Below are positions 18,315 through 26,859 of a stretch of 64,000 bases of DNA, piece by piece. The DNA lies in the NCBI RefSeq assembly GCF_002849615.1, contig NZ_PDNV01000014.1, positions 50,321 to 114,320 of the forward strand, given 5' to 3'. The DNA comes from Pollutimonas nitritireducens (GTDB lineage Bacteria > Pseudomonadota > Gammaproteobacteria > Burkholderiales > Burkholderiaceae_B). The notes below the pieces were generated by a model. It saw nothing but the letters and a program-made list of their open reading frames with translations. It made no database searches and was not told the DNA's origin. Within the stretch, counting starts at the first letter, position 1, and the number at the start of each line of letters is the position of its first letter. The position numbers and the translations under genes were made by a program.

Positions 18315-19025
18315 ATGTCGCGCGCACTCGTACTCTTCTCCGGTGGCCAGGATTCGACCGCATGCCTGGCGTGGGCCCTGGCCCGCTACACACACGTCGA
18401 GACCATAGGCTTCGAATATGGACAGCGCCATATTGTTGAAATGGAATGTCGCCAGGACGTTCTTCGTGAATTGAAAAGTCAGTTTCCCGAGTGGTCTGAG
18501 CGCCTGGGCGACGATCATGTGCTGGACTTGAGCCTGCTCGGTCAACTTTCCGACTGCGCCCTGACTGCGGAAAAAGAAATCGAGTTTGCCGATAACGGTT
18601 TGCCCAACACCTTCGTACCGGGCCGGAATCTGCTTTTCCTCACCTATGCCGCGGCCTTGGCCTACCGCCGAAGCATCGGCACTCTCGTCGGCGGCATGTG
18701 CGAGACGGATTATTCCGGTTATCCCGACTGCCGTGACAACACCATGCAGGCGCTGCAGCTGGCTTTGAACCTGGGCATGGACCAGCACTTCCGCATTGAG
18801 ACGCCGCTCATGTGGCTGGACAAGGCAGAAACGTGGAAATTTGCGGAGGCGACGGGCGGTCGGAAACTGATCGCCTTGACACAGGAACATACCCATAGCT
18901 GTTATCTGGGCGACCGGTCTATCAGGCACGACTGGGGCTACGGTTGCGGAAGTTGTCCCGCATGCGAGTTGCGCGCCCGAGGCTACCGGCAATTTATTGC
19001 AAGTGCAGAGGCGCGTGATGACTAG
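18315..19025 (+). CDS. queC: 7-cyano-7-deazaguanine (preQ0) synthase
   Basis: 236 residues. The N-terminal PP-loop [16 protein letters not shown] binds [17 protein letters not shown] is conserved, and the C-terminal zinc cysteines are in CYLGD and GCGSCPAC. It makes preQ0 from 7-carboxy-7-deazaguanine, ammonia and ATP. It follows queE by one base and overlaps queD by 8 bases, implying translational coupling. Confidence 0.97.
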   Translation: MSRALVLFSGGQDSTACLAWALARYTHVETIGFEYGQRHIVEMECRQDVLRELKSQFPEWSERLGDDHVLDLSLLGQLSDCALTAEKEIEFADNGLPNTFVPGRNLLFLTYAAALAYRRSIGTLVGGMCETDYSGYPDCRDNTMQALQLALNLGMDQHFRIETPLMWLDKAETWKFAEATGGRKLIALTQEHTHSCYLGDRSIRHDWGYGCGSCPACELRARGYRQFIASAEARDD

Positions 19026-19476
19026 TATCACCAGAAAGCTGGAGTTCGATGCGGGCCACCGCATCCCCGACCACCGTAGTCAATGCAAGAATTTGCACGG
19101 TCACCGCTATGTCATGGAAGTCACGCTCGACGGCGATATTGTCACGGTGCCTGGAGCATCCAGCAATGGCATGGTGATGGATTTCTCGGAAGTGAAATCA
19201 ATAGCCAGGGAGCACATCGTCGACAAGTGGGACCATGCCTTTCTGGTGTTCCGGGGCGATACAGCGGTGGTGGAATTTCTGGCTACGCTGGAAGACCACA
19301 AGACCGTGGTTCTGGACAGCATACCGACGGCCGAAAACCTGGCGCACCTGGCCTTTGATACGCTCGCCCCACACTATGCGGATCGATTCGAAGGCACACT
19401 GCGGTTGAGCCGCGTACGGCTCTATGAAACCCCCAACTGTTGGGTCGACGTCGTGGCGACAACGGCCCGGCTCTGA
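19018..19476 (+). CDS. queD: 6-carboxytetrahydropterin synthase
   Basis: 152 residues from ATG 19018, which overlaps the queC stop; an earlier in-frame start would lie deep in queC. The fold signature [22 protein letters not shown] supplies three zinc-binding His and the catalytic Cys, and [12 protein letters not shown] is the family's second conserved block. It turns dihydroneopterin triphosphate into 6-carboxytetrahydropterin, the step before QueE. queF and a GTP cyclohydrolase gene are not in the window. Confidence 0.96.
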   Translation: MTSITRKLEFDAGHRIPDHRSQCKNLHGHRYVMEVTLDGDIVTVPGASSNGMVMDFSEVKSIAREHIVDKWDHAFLVFRGDTAVVEFLATLEDHKTVVLDSIPTAENLAHLAFDTLAPHYADRFEGTLRLSRVRLYETPNCWVDVVATTARL

Positions 19477-19477
19477 A

Positions 19478-19515
19478 CCGCCGGTACGCCGGCCGCCGGT
19501 ACGCCGGCCGCCGGT
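19478..19515. repeat. 15-bp GC-rich tandem repeat, 2.5 copies
   Basis: CCGCCGGTACGCCGG occurs at 19478-19492 and 19493-19507, followed by the partial copy CCGCCGGT. It starts one base after the queD stop and ends five bases before the convergent purT stop. Each unit is partly self-complementary, so it may fold and separate the two transcripts. Confidence 0.75.
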
Positions 19516-19520
19516 CAGAT

Positions 19521-20726
19521 TCAGGTGCCTTGCCGCGGCTGTACGTGTTGTGCCGCTTCTTTCGCGCGTTCGCGTGCCACGTCCACGTCGGCATCGTAAG
19601 CCAGGGCCACGCCCATGCGCCGCTTTTTGAAGCTCTCCGGCTTTCCAAATAATCGCACTTCAGTTTGCGGCACACGCAGCGCATCGTCCACGCCGTGGAA
19701 TGCCACGCCTTCGGCGTCGATACCGCCATAGATCACGGCACTGGCGCCAGGACTCTTCAATGCCGTGCTTACCGGTAGTCCAAGAATTGCGCGGGCATGC
19801 AGCTCGAACTCATTTTGCCATTGGGTGATCATGGTGACCATGCCCGTGTCGTGGGGACGGGGGCTGACTTCGCTGAACCACACCTCGTCGCCGCGGACGA
19901 AGAGCTCCACGCCGAATACCCCTTGCCCGCCGAGGTCGTCTGTCACGACGCGCGCCACGTCTTGCGCCTTCTTGAGCGCAGTGGGATGCATGGGATGCGG
20001 TTGCCAGCTTTCCACATAGTCGCCAGCAACCTGCGCGTGACCGATAGGCTCGCAGAAATGCGTTTCGACATTACCATCCGCCCCCACAGCACGAACAGTG
20101 AGGAGTGTGATCTCATAGTCGAAATCGATGAATCCTTCCACAATGACGCGCCCGTGACTTACGCGGCCGCCGACCATGGCATAGTCCCATGCCTGCTCAA
20201 GGTCTTGCGGTCCGTCGATTTTGCTTTGGCCTTTGCCGGAACTGCTCATTACCGGTTTGACCACGCATGGATAGCCTATGCCGTTGTCGATCGCAGACTG
20301 CAATTCCTCCAGCGAATCGCAGAAGCAGTAAGGACTGGTGGGCACCCCCAGTGTTTCGGCGGCCAGTCGACGGATGCCTTCGCGGTCCATCGTGAGTCGT
20401 GCCGCGCGCGCGGTCGGGATCACACAAAACTGGCCAGTGGCCTCGAGCTCTTCCAGAACCGATGTGGCGATGGCCTCGATCTCGGGTACGACGAAGTCTG
20501 GTTTCTCGGCCATGATCAGCGTCTTCAGTTGTTCGGGATCGCTCATGGTTATGGTTCGTGCATGGTGGGCCACCTGCTGTCCTGGCGCATTGGCGTAACG
20601 GTCCACGGCTATGGTTTCAACGCCCAGCCGCTGCAGTGCGATCAAGACCTCTTTGCCAAGCTCGCCTGAACCGAGCAACATGACTTTAGTGGCTGAGGCA
20701 GACAAAGGGGTTCCAATAGCACGCAT
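19521..20726 (-). CDS. purT: Formate-dependent phosphoribosylglycinamide formyltransferase
   Basis: 401 residues from ATG 20726. ATP-grasp enzyme: [20 protein letters not shown] at the start, [12 protein letters not shown], the nucleotide loop [13 protein letters not shown], and [27 protein letters not shown] near the active site are all diagnostic. It uses formate and ATP to formylate GAR in purine synthesis. Convergent with queD. The final GTQ-type C-terminus is complete. Confidence 0.97.
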   Translation of the reverse strand: MRAIGTPLSASATKVMLLGSGELGKEVLIALQRLGVETIAVDRYANAPGQQVAHHARTITMSDPEQLKTLIMAEKPDFVVPEIEAIATSVLEELEATGQFCVIPTARAARLTMDREGIRRLAAETLGVPTSPYCFCDSLEELQSAIDNGIGYPCVVKPVMSSSGKGQSKIDGPQDLEQAWDYAMVGGRVSHGRVIVEGFIDFDYEITLLTVRAVGADGNVETHFCEPIGHAQVAGDYVESWQPHPMHPTALKKAQDVARVVTDDLGGQGVFGVELFVRGDEVWFSEVSPRPHDTGMVTMITQWQNEFELHARAILGLPVSTALKSPGASAVIYGGIDAEGVAFHGVDDALRVPQTEVRLFGKPESFKKRRMGVALAYDADVDVARERAKEAAQHVQPRQGT

Positions 20727-20883
20727 AGTAGGCTCTCGAGGCGGGATGAAAATTGAAATTGTACGTGGTCGACATGCGCAACGACCTCCCGTGGCTGCCG
20801 CTGCCGGTTTCAATGTTGTCGGCGCACGCTATGATGAGCGACACGGCTATCGTCGGCCGGCCAAAAATAATCATCAAGAAGTC

Positions 20884-22128
20884 ATGACCACAACTCAAAA
20901 AAGCGCCGAACGCGGATTCCATCCGGGGAAGCACCGGAACCGTGCGGGGCAATTCCTGCTGGGCCTCAGCTTGATGTTGATTGCGTTCAATCTTCGGCCC
21001 CTGTTTGCCAGCCTCTCCGTCCTGCTCCCTGAAGTCGTTCGGCAAACCGGGCTCTCGGCTTCCGGCGCGGGTTATCTGACCACGTTGCCTGTGTTGTGCC
21101 TGGGTCTGTTTGCTCCCCTCGCGCCGCGCATCTCGCGACTCGTGGGGCCGGAGCGCACCTTGCTTATTGTGCTGGTATTGTTGGCACTGGGAACAGCGCT
21201 GCGCGGGTTGGGCGGTATGTATGGTCTGTTCATCGGGTCAGCAATGGCGGGTGCGGCGATTGCCACCGGCAACGTCCTGCTGCCCAGCGTGGTCAAACGC
21301 GATTTTCCCAAGCAGGCGGCACTCATGACGGGACTTTACACGATGGCACTTTGCGGCGGCGCGGCTTCCGCCGCCGCGTTCACGCTGCCCATCGTGCATT
21401 GGTTCGACAATTCCTGGTCGGCCGGCCTCGTTGTCTGGGCCGTGCCTGCTGCCGCGGTGGCCTTTATATGGGCGCCGCGGGCAATGAGCAGTCAATATGG
21501 TCCCGGTCGGGCAGGTGGTCGGCCCGGAGGATTGGGGCGTGACCTGCTTGCGTGGCAAGTGACCTTTTTCATGGGTCTGCAATCCGCGTTGGCTTACTGC
21601 GTCATGGGATGGATGGCGCCCATATTGCGGGATCGCGGGCTGGACGGCGTGACAGCGGGTATCGTGGTGTCGGTCTCCATCATGACGCAGGTGATCACTT
21701 GTTTGTTGATTCCCGCCGTGGCGGTGCGATGCAAGGATCAGCGCATGATCAATGCGGGGCTTGCCCTTCTTGCCGCGGCAGCGCTGGTCGGGATGTTGTT
21801 CGGACCCTTATCTGCGGTGTGGATATGGGCGGTTCTGCAGGGAATAGGCCAAGGCGGCCTGTTTGCCATGGCCATGACTGTTATCGTATTACGATCGCCT
21901 GATCCTCACATTGCTGCGCAGTTGTCCGGGATGGCACAAGGTTTCGGCTATCTGCTGGCCGCTTTCGGACCCTTGCTGGTAGGTGTGGTGTACAGCGCCA
22001 CCGGCGGCTATGCCGCAACGGGCTGGCTATTTGCCTTGTTGGGAGTGGGCGCCGCGATCAATGGCTGGGGTGCCGGGCGCGCCATCCACGTGAAGCCGGG
22101 ACCTCCCGGACGGCAGCCGTCGCCTTGA
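20884..22128 (+). CDS. MFS transporter, CynX/NimT family
   Basis: 414 residues from ATG 20884; longer upstream readings overlap purT and are not supported. The first helix LMLIAFNLRPLFASLSVLLPEV is the hallmark of the cyanate/2-nitroimidazole transporter family, and GPERTLLIVLVLLALGTALRG and NVLLPSVVKRDFP follow. Twelve hydrophobic segments are present. Substrate unknown; family members move cyanate, nitroimidazoles or small metabolites. It lies 30 bases before an oxidoreductase gene and may share its transcript. Confidence 0.87.
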   Translation: MTTTQKSAERGFHPGKHRNRAGQFLLGLSLMLIAFNLRPLFASLSVLLPEVVRQTGLSASGAGYLTTLPVLCLGLFAPLAPRISRLVGPERTLLIVLVLLALGTALRGLGGMYGLFIGSAMAGAAIATGNVLLPSVVKRDFPKQAALMTGLYTMALCGGAASAAAFTLPIVHWFDNSWSAGLVVWAVPAAAVAFIWAPRAMSSQYGPGRAGGRPGGLGRDLLAWQVTFFMGLQSALAYCVMGWMAPILRDRGLDGVTAGIVVSVSIMTQVITCLLIPAVAVRCKDQRMINAGLALLAAAALVGMLFGPLSAVWIWAVLQGIGQGGLFAMAMTVIVLRSPDPHIAAQLSGMAQGFGYLLAAFGPLLVGVVYSATGGYAATGWLFALLGVGAAINGWGAGRAIHVKPGPPGRQPSP

Positions 22129-22158
22129 TATTTTTTCTATTTTCAAAGGACCACGAAT

Positions 22159-23196
22159 ATGACGCAATCAAGCTCAGTCAATCGCCGTATCGTCCTGGCA
22201 TCCCGTCCGCATGGCGCGCCAACGCCTCAGAACTTCCGTCTTGAACAGGCGCCCGTTCCGCAGCCCGGCGCCGGCGAGGTATTGCTGCGCACTGTTTACC
22301 TGTCGCTGGATCCCTATATGCGGGGTCGCATGAGCGATGCCCCCTCCTACGCAGCACCGGTGGAAATCGACGCTGTCATGGGTGCTGGCACTGTCAGCAG
22401 GGTGGTCGCGTCGCGCCATGCTGATTTCGTCGAGGGGGACTGGGTGCTGGGTCAGTGTGGATGGCAGGATTATTCGGTATCCGGCGGTGAAGGGCTTGTT
22501 TCGCTCGGGCCCGACGTTTCACACCCGTCCTATGTGCTGGGGATCCTGGGCATGCCGGGGTTCACGGCTTACATGGGTTTGCTCGATATTGGGCGTCCCA
22601 AGGCAGGCGAGACGTTGGTCGTCGCGGCCTGTACGGGCCCGGTTGGTGCAACGGTAGGCCAAATCGCGAAGATGAAATCCTGCCGTGTCATCGGCGTGGC
22701 AGGCGGCCCGGAAAAATGTCGCCATGCCGTCGATGTGCTGGGTTTCGACGCGTGCCTGGACCACAAGGCCGATGATTTCGCCGGGCAGCTTGCCCAGGCA
22801 TGTCCTGATGGCATAGACATCTATTATGAAAACGTCGGCGGGAAAGTGTTCGACGCCGTTCTGCCCCTGCTGAATACGTCGGCGCGCATTCCGGTATGCG
22901 GACTGATTTCCGCCTATAACGCAACGTCGCAGGCGCCAGGCCCCGACCGCCTGGCCTTGTTGATGCGCACCGTGCTGACCAAGCGGCTGACGATCCGGGG
23001 ATTCATCATATTCGAGGACTACGCCTCGCATTATGATGAATTCGCCCGCGACATGAAGGCCTGGCTTGATGCCGGCCAGATCAAATATCGGGAAGATAGG
23101 GTCGAGGGCCTGGAGAATGCCCCGCAGGCGTTCATTGGGCTGCTCCAGGGCAAGAATTTCGGCAAGCTCGTGGTACGCGTGGGTCCGGACGACTGA
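22159..23196 (+). CDS. Zinc-independent NADP-dependent oxidoreductase (CurA/leukotriene B4 dehydrogenase type)
   Basis: 345 residues. The N-terminal ASRPHGAPTPQNFRLEQAPVPQPGAGEVLLR and YLSLDPYMRGRM blocks are characteristic of the MDR subgroup that includes CurA and prostaglandin reductase. The coenzyme site is AACTGPVGATVGQIAKMKSCRVIG-like, and YYENVGGKVFDAVLPLLN follows. The zinc-ligand cysteines are absent, as expected. It probably reduces alpha,beta-unsaturated carbonyls with NADPH. An AAAGGA site precedes the ATG. Confidence 0.9.
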   Translation: MTQSSSVNRRIVLASRPHGAPTPQNFRLEQAPVPQPGAGEVLLRTVYLSLDPYMRGRMSDAPSYAAPVEIDAVMGAGTVSRVVASRHADFVEGDWVLGQCGWQDYSVSGGEGLVSLGPDVSHPSYVLGILGMPGFTAYMGLLDIGRPKAGETLVVAACTGPVGATVGQIAKMKSCRVIGVAGGPEKCRHAVDVLGFDACLDHKADDFAGQLAQACPDGIDIYYENVGGKVFDAVLPLLNTSARIPVCGLISAYNATSQAPGPDRLALLMRTVLTKRLTIRGFIIFEDYASHYDEFARDMKAWLDAGQIKYREDRVEGLENAPQAFIGLLQGKNFGKLVVRVGPDD

Positions 23197-23214
23197 TTCT
23201 TCAAGCTCTCCAGA

Positions 23215-23664
23215 CTAGACGCTACCCACGCCGCGGGCCATCAGCACAGCGCACAAGATCAGGGTCGCCGCCGCAAAAAGCTCGAGATGGACAATCATTT
23301 TCAGTCTTTGCACTGTGCCAGCACTCATGACCGGAGCGCGGCCCTTACCAAGGAATCGCCTCCATGATAGAAATTCGCGGGTGGGGTAAATGGACAAGAG
23401 TGCGATCATGATGAACAACGTAAGCTTGATCATGAACGGTACGTTGCTGAAATAATAGGAAGGGCCTTTCTCAAGGTAGAAAACCCGGATCAGCCCAACC
23501 ACAAGTACGACACCAGCGGCAATGCCGTAGACCATGTCTGCTGCGCGCAACTTGCGTGCAATGGTAAGCGATAGTGTCTCGCGAAGCAGCACTAATTCGA
23601 TGGCCAGGGCGGAAATCAACACAAAAGCAGCAATATGGTGAAGGAACGCGAATAGTGAACTCAT
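23215..23664 (-). CDS. DUF2214-like membrane protein
   Basis: 149 residues with four predicted membrane helices (about 5-22, 43-62, 76-93 and 127-145) and an RVFYLEKGPSYYFSNVPFMIKL segment between helices two and three. This matches the DUF2214 family, whose function is unknown. ATG 23664 is chosen because an in-frame extension of over 250 codons on the same strand has no membrane or family features and covers the divergent gene. Divergent from the PHB-type esterase gene. Confidence 0.75.
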   Translation of the reverse strand: MSSLFAFLHHIAAFVLISALAIELVLLRETLSLTIARKLRAADMVYGIAAGVVLVVGLIRVFYLEKGPSYYFSNVPFMIKLTLFIMIALLSIYPTREFLSWRRFLGKGRAPVMSAGTVQRLKMIVHLELFAAATLILCAVLMARGVGSV

Positions 23665-23772
23665 TTGGTAACCCGACGCATTGATGGCCATTCGGCTACG
23701 ATAACTCAGTCTTTTCCATTGTGTCGACCTGTCGTGCCTGATGCAGGCCCGACATGCAGCTATCGGAGGCGT

Positions 23773-24924
23773 ATGGCTAGAAAGCTGAGCAGTCTGGTTT
23801 TTTCCACGATCAAGCGCATGACCCGCCTGCAACGCCAGGCACTCAAGATGGTAAACGCGCCGCCATTGAAACGGGCCCGCAAGAAGACAGCCAGGAAAGC
23901 AAGCAAGAAAGTTTCCGTCCCGCGGCCCGCCGTCAAGCCGATACCGGCGAAGGAACTTTCCGGGCAGGGGACTTGGCAGAGTCTTATCCACAAGACGGCG
24001 CCTTCCAGGACGGAACTGCTGGGGCGCCTTGCCTATGGTATGTATACGCCGCCAGGCCGTACCGTCGCGGGAATGCCTTTGCTTGTAATGCTGCACGGAT
24101 GCCAGCAAACGGCATATGAAATGGCCTCGGGTTCGCGCATGAATCACCTGGCCGACAGCAAAGGCTTTGTCGTGATATATCCCCAGCAGACGAGACGCGT
24201 TCAGGCGCTTCGCTGCTGGCGATGGTTTCAGCCGGATGACGGCCATGGATGGGCCGAAGCAGACGCGATTGCGGACCTCACCAGCACCATCGTCTTGCGG
24301 TATAAGCTGGATCGCGCAAAAGTGTATGTTGCGGGTATGTCGGCCGGCGCAGGGATGGCCGGATTGACCGCGTTGCGTCATCCTACCTTGTTTGCCGCGG
24401 TGGCAATGCATTCGGGCGCCGTATTGGGTGACGCGCGCAATCCGTCCGGGGGAATGAGAACAATGCGACACGGGACATCGCATGAACCCAGCGGTTTGGT
24501 CGAGTCACTGATTGACCATGCAGTTCGCTTTCCTGGGATGCCCGCCCTGATCCTGCATGGGCAAAGCGATGGCGTGGTGTCGCCACGCAACGCAAGGCAA
24601 CTAACGCAACAGTTCGTACACACGAATTGGACGCTGCGGGATCCCGGCACGGTTGCAGCAAGGTATCCGGCCAACGCGACACAGGTGCACACGCTGGCAC
24701 AGCCCACGGGGAAGGTAGCCGTGCTGGCAAAGGGTACACATCGGGAATACCAGCGGTGGGACTATTTACGGAATCGCAAGCCAATAGTCCGTCTATGCCT
24801 GATTAAGGACGTTGGCCATGCCTGGAGTGGTGGCGATTCCAAGCACAGATTCAACGCCAGGGAAGGACCCAGGGCTTCTCTCCTTATGTGGCAGTTTTTC
24901 GACATGCACCGCGGTGATGAATAA
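23773..24924 (+). CDS. PHB-depolymerase-family esterase (LpqC-like)
   Basis: 383 residues. The start is set by CGGAGG 4 bases before ATG 23773. A very basic N-terminal 60 residues (KRARKKTARKASKK) precedes an alpha/beta-hydrolase domain: oxyanion motif LVMLHGCQQ, nucleophile Ser190 in GMSAGAG, acid in GQSDGVVS, and His in KDVGHAWSGGD. Family members hydrolyse short-chain polyhydroxyalkanoates or feruloyl-type esters. No clear signal peptide is visible, so an intracellular role is possible. The basic N-terminus is like those of PHA-granule or DNA-associated proteins, which is only a suggestion. Confidence 0.85.
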   Translation: MARKLSSLVFSTIKRMTRLQRQALKMVNAPPLKRARKKTARKASKKVSVPRPAVKPIPAKELSGQGTWQSLIHKTAPSRTELLGRLAYGMYTPPGRTVAGMPLLVMLHGCQQTAYEMASGSRMNHLADSKGFVVIYPQQTRRVQALRCWRWFQPDDGHGWAEADAIADLTSTIVLRYKLDRAKVYVAGMSAGAGMAGLTALRHPTLFAAVAMHSGAVLGDARNPSGGMRTMRHGTSHEPSGLVESLIDHAVRFPGMPALILHGQSDGVVSPRNARQLTQQFVHTNWTLRDPGTVAARYPANATQVHTLAQPTGKVAVLAKGTHREYQRWDYLRNRKPIVRLCLIKDVGHAWSGGDSKHRFNAREGPRASLLMWQFFDMHRGDE

Positions 24925-25046
24925 TGCGCCTGCTGTCAATTGTGGACTGCGCGCAGGATGCATCATTGCAGGGCACTGGTGGCGCACCCGAAAACAGCGG
25001 AAGTGCCCGCTGGCCCCTTTTTGCGCGAAAGTTTTTGGCTGAAAGC

Positions 25047-25062
25047 TGGCACACGAGTTGCG
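25047..25062 (+). promoter_or_regulatory. Sigma-54 (RpoN) promoter upstream of porin
   Basis: TGGCAC-N5-TTGC matches the -24/-12 consensus at all invariant bases, including the GG and GC. Transcription would start near 25073. Upstream, GGTG-GCG-CACC (24978-24988) could be an activator half-dyad. Two TGATATTCG direct repeats (25081 and 25095) lie just downstream. The enhancer-binding protein is unknown. The remaining bases of the 317-base gap show nothing else. Confidence 0.7.
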
Positions 25063-25167
25063 TATATCCACATCGATGAGTGATATTCGTTTGATGATAT
25101 TCGCTCGCGGCATCAACCCGTGGCTCATCATTATTCCGCGAGTAAATCAGCCCCCAGGAGCAGGCCC

Positions 25168-25245
25168 ATGATTAGGCATTCCCACTCACATCTGTCTTGT
25201 ACGGCAGTGTTGCCGGCGTCGGTATTTTTGCGGAGGTTGCCATGA
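25168..25245 (+). CDS. 25-codon leader ORF overlapping the porin start
   Basis: ATG 25168 has AGGAG about 8 bases upstream and opens a 25-codon frame (MIRHSHSHLSC...). Its TGA overlaps the porin ATG as ATGA (25242-25245). It lies between a sigma-54 promoter and the porin. The overlap suggests translational coupling of the porin to this leader. The peptide has three His within six residues and no known family. Expression is not demonstrated. Confidence 0.45.
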   Translation: MIRHSHSHLSCTAVLPASVFLRRLP

Positions 25246-26012
25246 GAGCGTGCGTGAACGCTACTGCAGCCATGGCGCTGATACTCGCCGCCAGCGCCTT
25301 GCTTCCCGCTTATGGCCAGGACGTGGCCTCGATGCCGGAATCCGATTTCACCTTGAGTGCGAACGTATCATTGGTCAGCCAGTACCGCTATCGCGGCATC
25401 ATGCAGACCAATAACAAGCCCGCTATTCAAGGTGGATTCGACTTGGGGCATTCCAGTGGCTTGTACTTGGGGAACTGGAATTCCAGCATCAGCTGGCTGG
25501 ACGACTCCCACCCCGATGTGTCGGCGGCGGTTGAAATGGATGTCTACGGTGGCTATAGGGGAACACTTGGGCCCGATTTGAACTACGACGTGGGTGCGCT
25601 GCACTATCATTATCCAGGCAGCTATCCAGACGGTTACGCCAATCCCAACACGACAGAACTCTACGTTGGTCTGGGTTACGGCCCCATAACGGCCAGGTAT
25701 TCCCATTCGCTGACGAACCTGTTTGGCGTGCCTGACAGCAAGAACAGCCAGTATTACGATTTGTCGGCCAAGTTCGATACGGGATATTGGGGGCTGGCAC
25801 TGATGGCGCACGTGGGATACCAGAAGGTTCGCAACTTGGACGATGGCTCCTATACGGACTGGTCGCTGAGCCTGTCCAGGGATTGGGGCAATGGGTTTTC
25901 GACTGCCCTCAGCTATATAGACACGAATGCCGACCGTGATATCTATGTCAATACCAAAGGAAAGTACACAGGGCGCGCCACCGCGCTGCTGACATTGTCG
26001 AAGGCGTTCTAG
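25242..26012 (+). CDS. TorF-family putative porin
   Basis: 256 residues. CGGAGG lies 5 bases before ATG 25242. A signal peptide ends near LLPAYGQ. The mature part starts with FTLSANVSLVSQYRYRGI and KPAIQGGFDLGHSSGLYLGNW, the signature of the TorF (Gcw_chp) outer-membrane family. Alternating hydrophobic strands continue to a C-terminal aromatic residue (LTLSKAF), typical of beta-barrels. Probably a small-solute channel. The sigma-54 promoter and overlapping leader ORF upstream suggest nitrogen- or carbon-responsive expression. Confidence 0.87.
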   Translation: MRACVNATAAMALILAASALLPAYGQDVASMPESDFTLSANVSLVSQYRYRGIMQTNNKPAIQGGFDLGHSSGLYLGNWNSSISWLDDSHPDVSAAVEMDVYGGYRGTLGPDLNYDVGALHYHYPGSYPDGYANPNTTELYVGLGYGPITARYSHSLTNLFGVPDSKNSQYYDLSAKFDTGYWGLALMAHVGYQKVRNLDDGSYTDWSLSLSRDWGNGFSTALSYIDTNADRDIYVNTKGKYTGRATALLTLSKAF

Positions 26013-26126
26013 ACGGGTTGGTCCGATTCGTCCGGCGGCGTCGGGACGGATCGCAGGAAGCGGCAATTGGTTCAGGCTATAGGCAAAAGCAATGACCAGT
26101 ATAAAAACTATCAATTATGGCAAATG

Positions 26127-26144
26127 ATAGTTATGGCCTATACT
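26127..26144 (+). promoter_or_regulatory. ahpC promoter region with OxyR-like half site
   Basis: ATAG-TTATGGC-CTAT (26127-26141) fits one ATAG-N7-CTAT half of the OxyR consensus and overlaps a -10-like TATACT (26139-26144), 42 bases before ahpC. A second half at the standard spacing is not evident, so OxyR control is only suggested. Confidence 0.45.
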
Positions 26145-26186
26145 GAGGTCGTGTTCAGTTTTTCAACCACTTAAAGGAAAAACACA

Positions 26187-26750
26187 ATGTCCCTGATCAA
26201 TACGCAAATCAAGCCCTTCAAAGCCACTGCATACCATAACGGAAAATTTGTCGACGTAAGCGATGAGTCGGTTGCAGGCAAGTGGTCGGTATTCGTTTTC
26301 TATCCTGCCGATTTCACGTTCGTGTGCCCAACCGAACTCGAAGATCTCGCCGAGCAATATGCTGAATTCCAGAAGCTTGGCGTTGAAATCTATAGCGTAT
26401 CGACCGACACGCACTTCTCGCACAAGGCCTGGCACGACACCTCCGACGCTATTGGCAAAGTGCAATATCCCATGATTGCCGATCCGACTCACGTATTGGC
26501 GCGCAACTTCGAAGTTCTTATCGAACAGGAAGGCATTGCATTGCGCGGTACTTTCGTCGTGAATCCCGAAGGCGAAATCAAAGTAATGGAAGTGCATGAC
26601 AACGGCATTGGCCGCGTTGCTTCCGAACTGCTGCGCAAGGTAAAGGCTGCCCAGTACATCGCTGCCCACCCTGGTGAAGTCTGCCCCGCCAAATGGGAAG
26701 AAGGCGGTAAAACGCTGACTCCTTCGCTGGACCTCGTAGGCAAGATCTAA
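26187..26750 (+). CDS. ahpC: Alkyl hydroperoxide reductase, peroxiredoxin subunit
   Basis: 187 residues, the standard AhpC length. Peroxidatic Cys47 sits in [13 protein letters not shown] and resolving Cys166 in GEVCPAKW. Typical 2-Cys peroxiredoxin that reduces H2O2, organic peroxides and peroxynitrite in the cytoplasm, re-reduced by AhpF. An AAAGGAAAA site precedes ATG. It is followed by ahpF after 109 bases containing a large hairpin. Confidence 0.98.
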   Translation: MSLINTQIKPFKATAYHNGKFVDVSDESVAGKWSVFVFYPADFTFVCPTELEDLAEQYAEFQKLGVEIYSVSTDTHFSHKAWHDTSDAIGKVQYPMIADPTHVLARNFEVLIEQEGIALRGTFVVNPEGEIKVMEVHDNGIGRVASELLRKVKAAQYIAAHPGEVCPAKWEEGGKTLTPSLDLVGKI

Positions 26751-26792
26751 AGCGTAACTCGCTTGCGATAAGCGGGTAAGTTTACTTTTCCC

Positions 26793-26823
26793 GTCGCATC
26801 ACGGCTACGAGCCATGATGCGAC
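26793..26823 (+). other. Large hairpin in the ahpC-ahpF intergenic region
   Basis: GTCGCATCA-C-GGCT pairs with AGCC-A-TGATGCGAC across a 3-base loop, giving 13 base pairs with one mismatch. No T-run follows, so it is not a canonical terminator. A role as RNA-stability element or partial attenuator, lowering ahpF relative to ahpC, is inferred. Confidence 0.65.
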
Positions 26824-26859
26824 ACCCTGAATTCCTCTTATCAAGAAGGTCGATACGTT

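Noticed and set aside
19478..19515. Possible CRISPR-like repeat
   Set aside because: The 15-bp units are directly tandem with no spacers and there are no cas genes.
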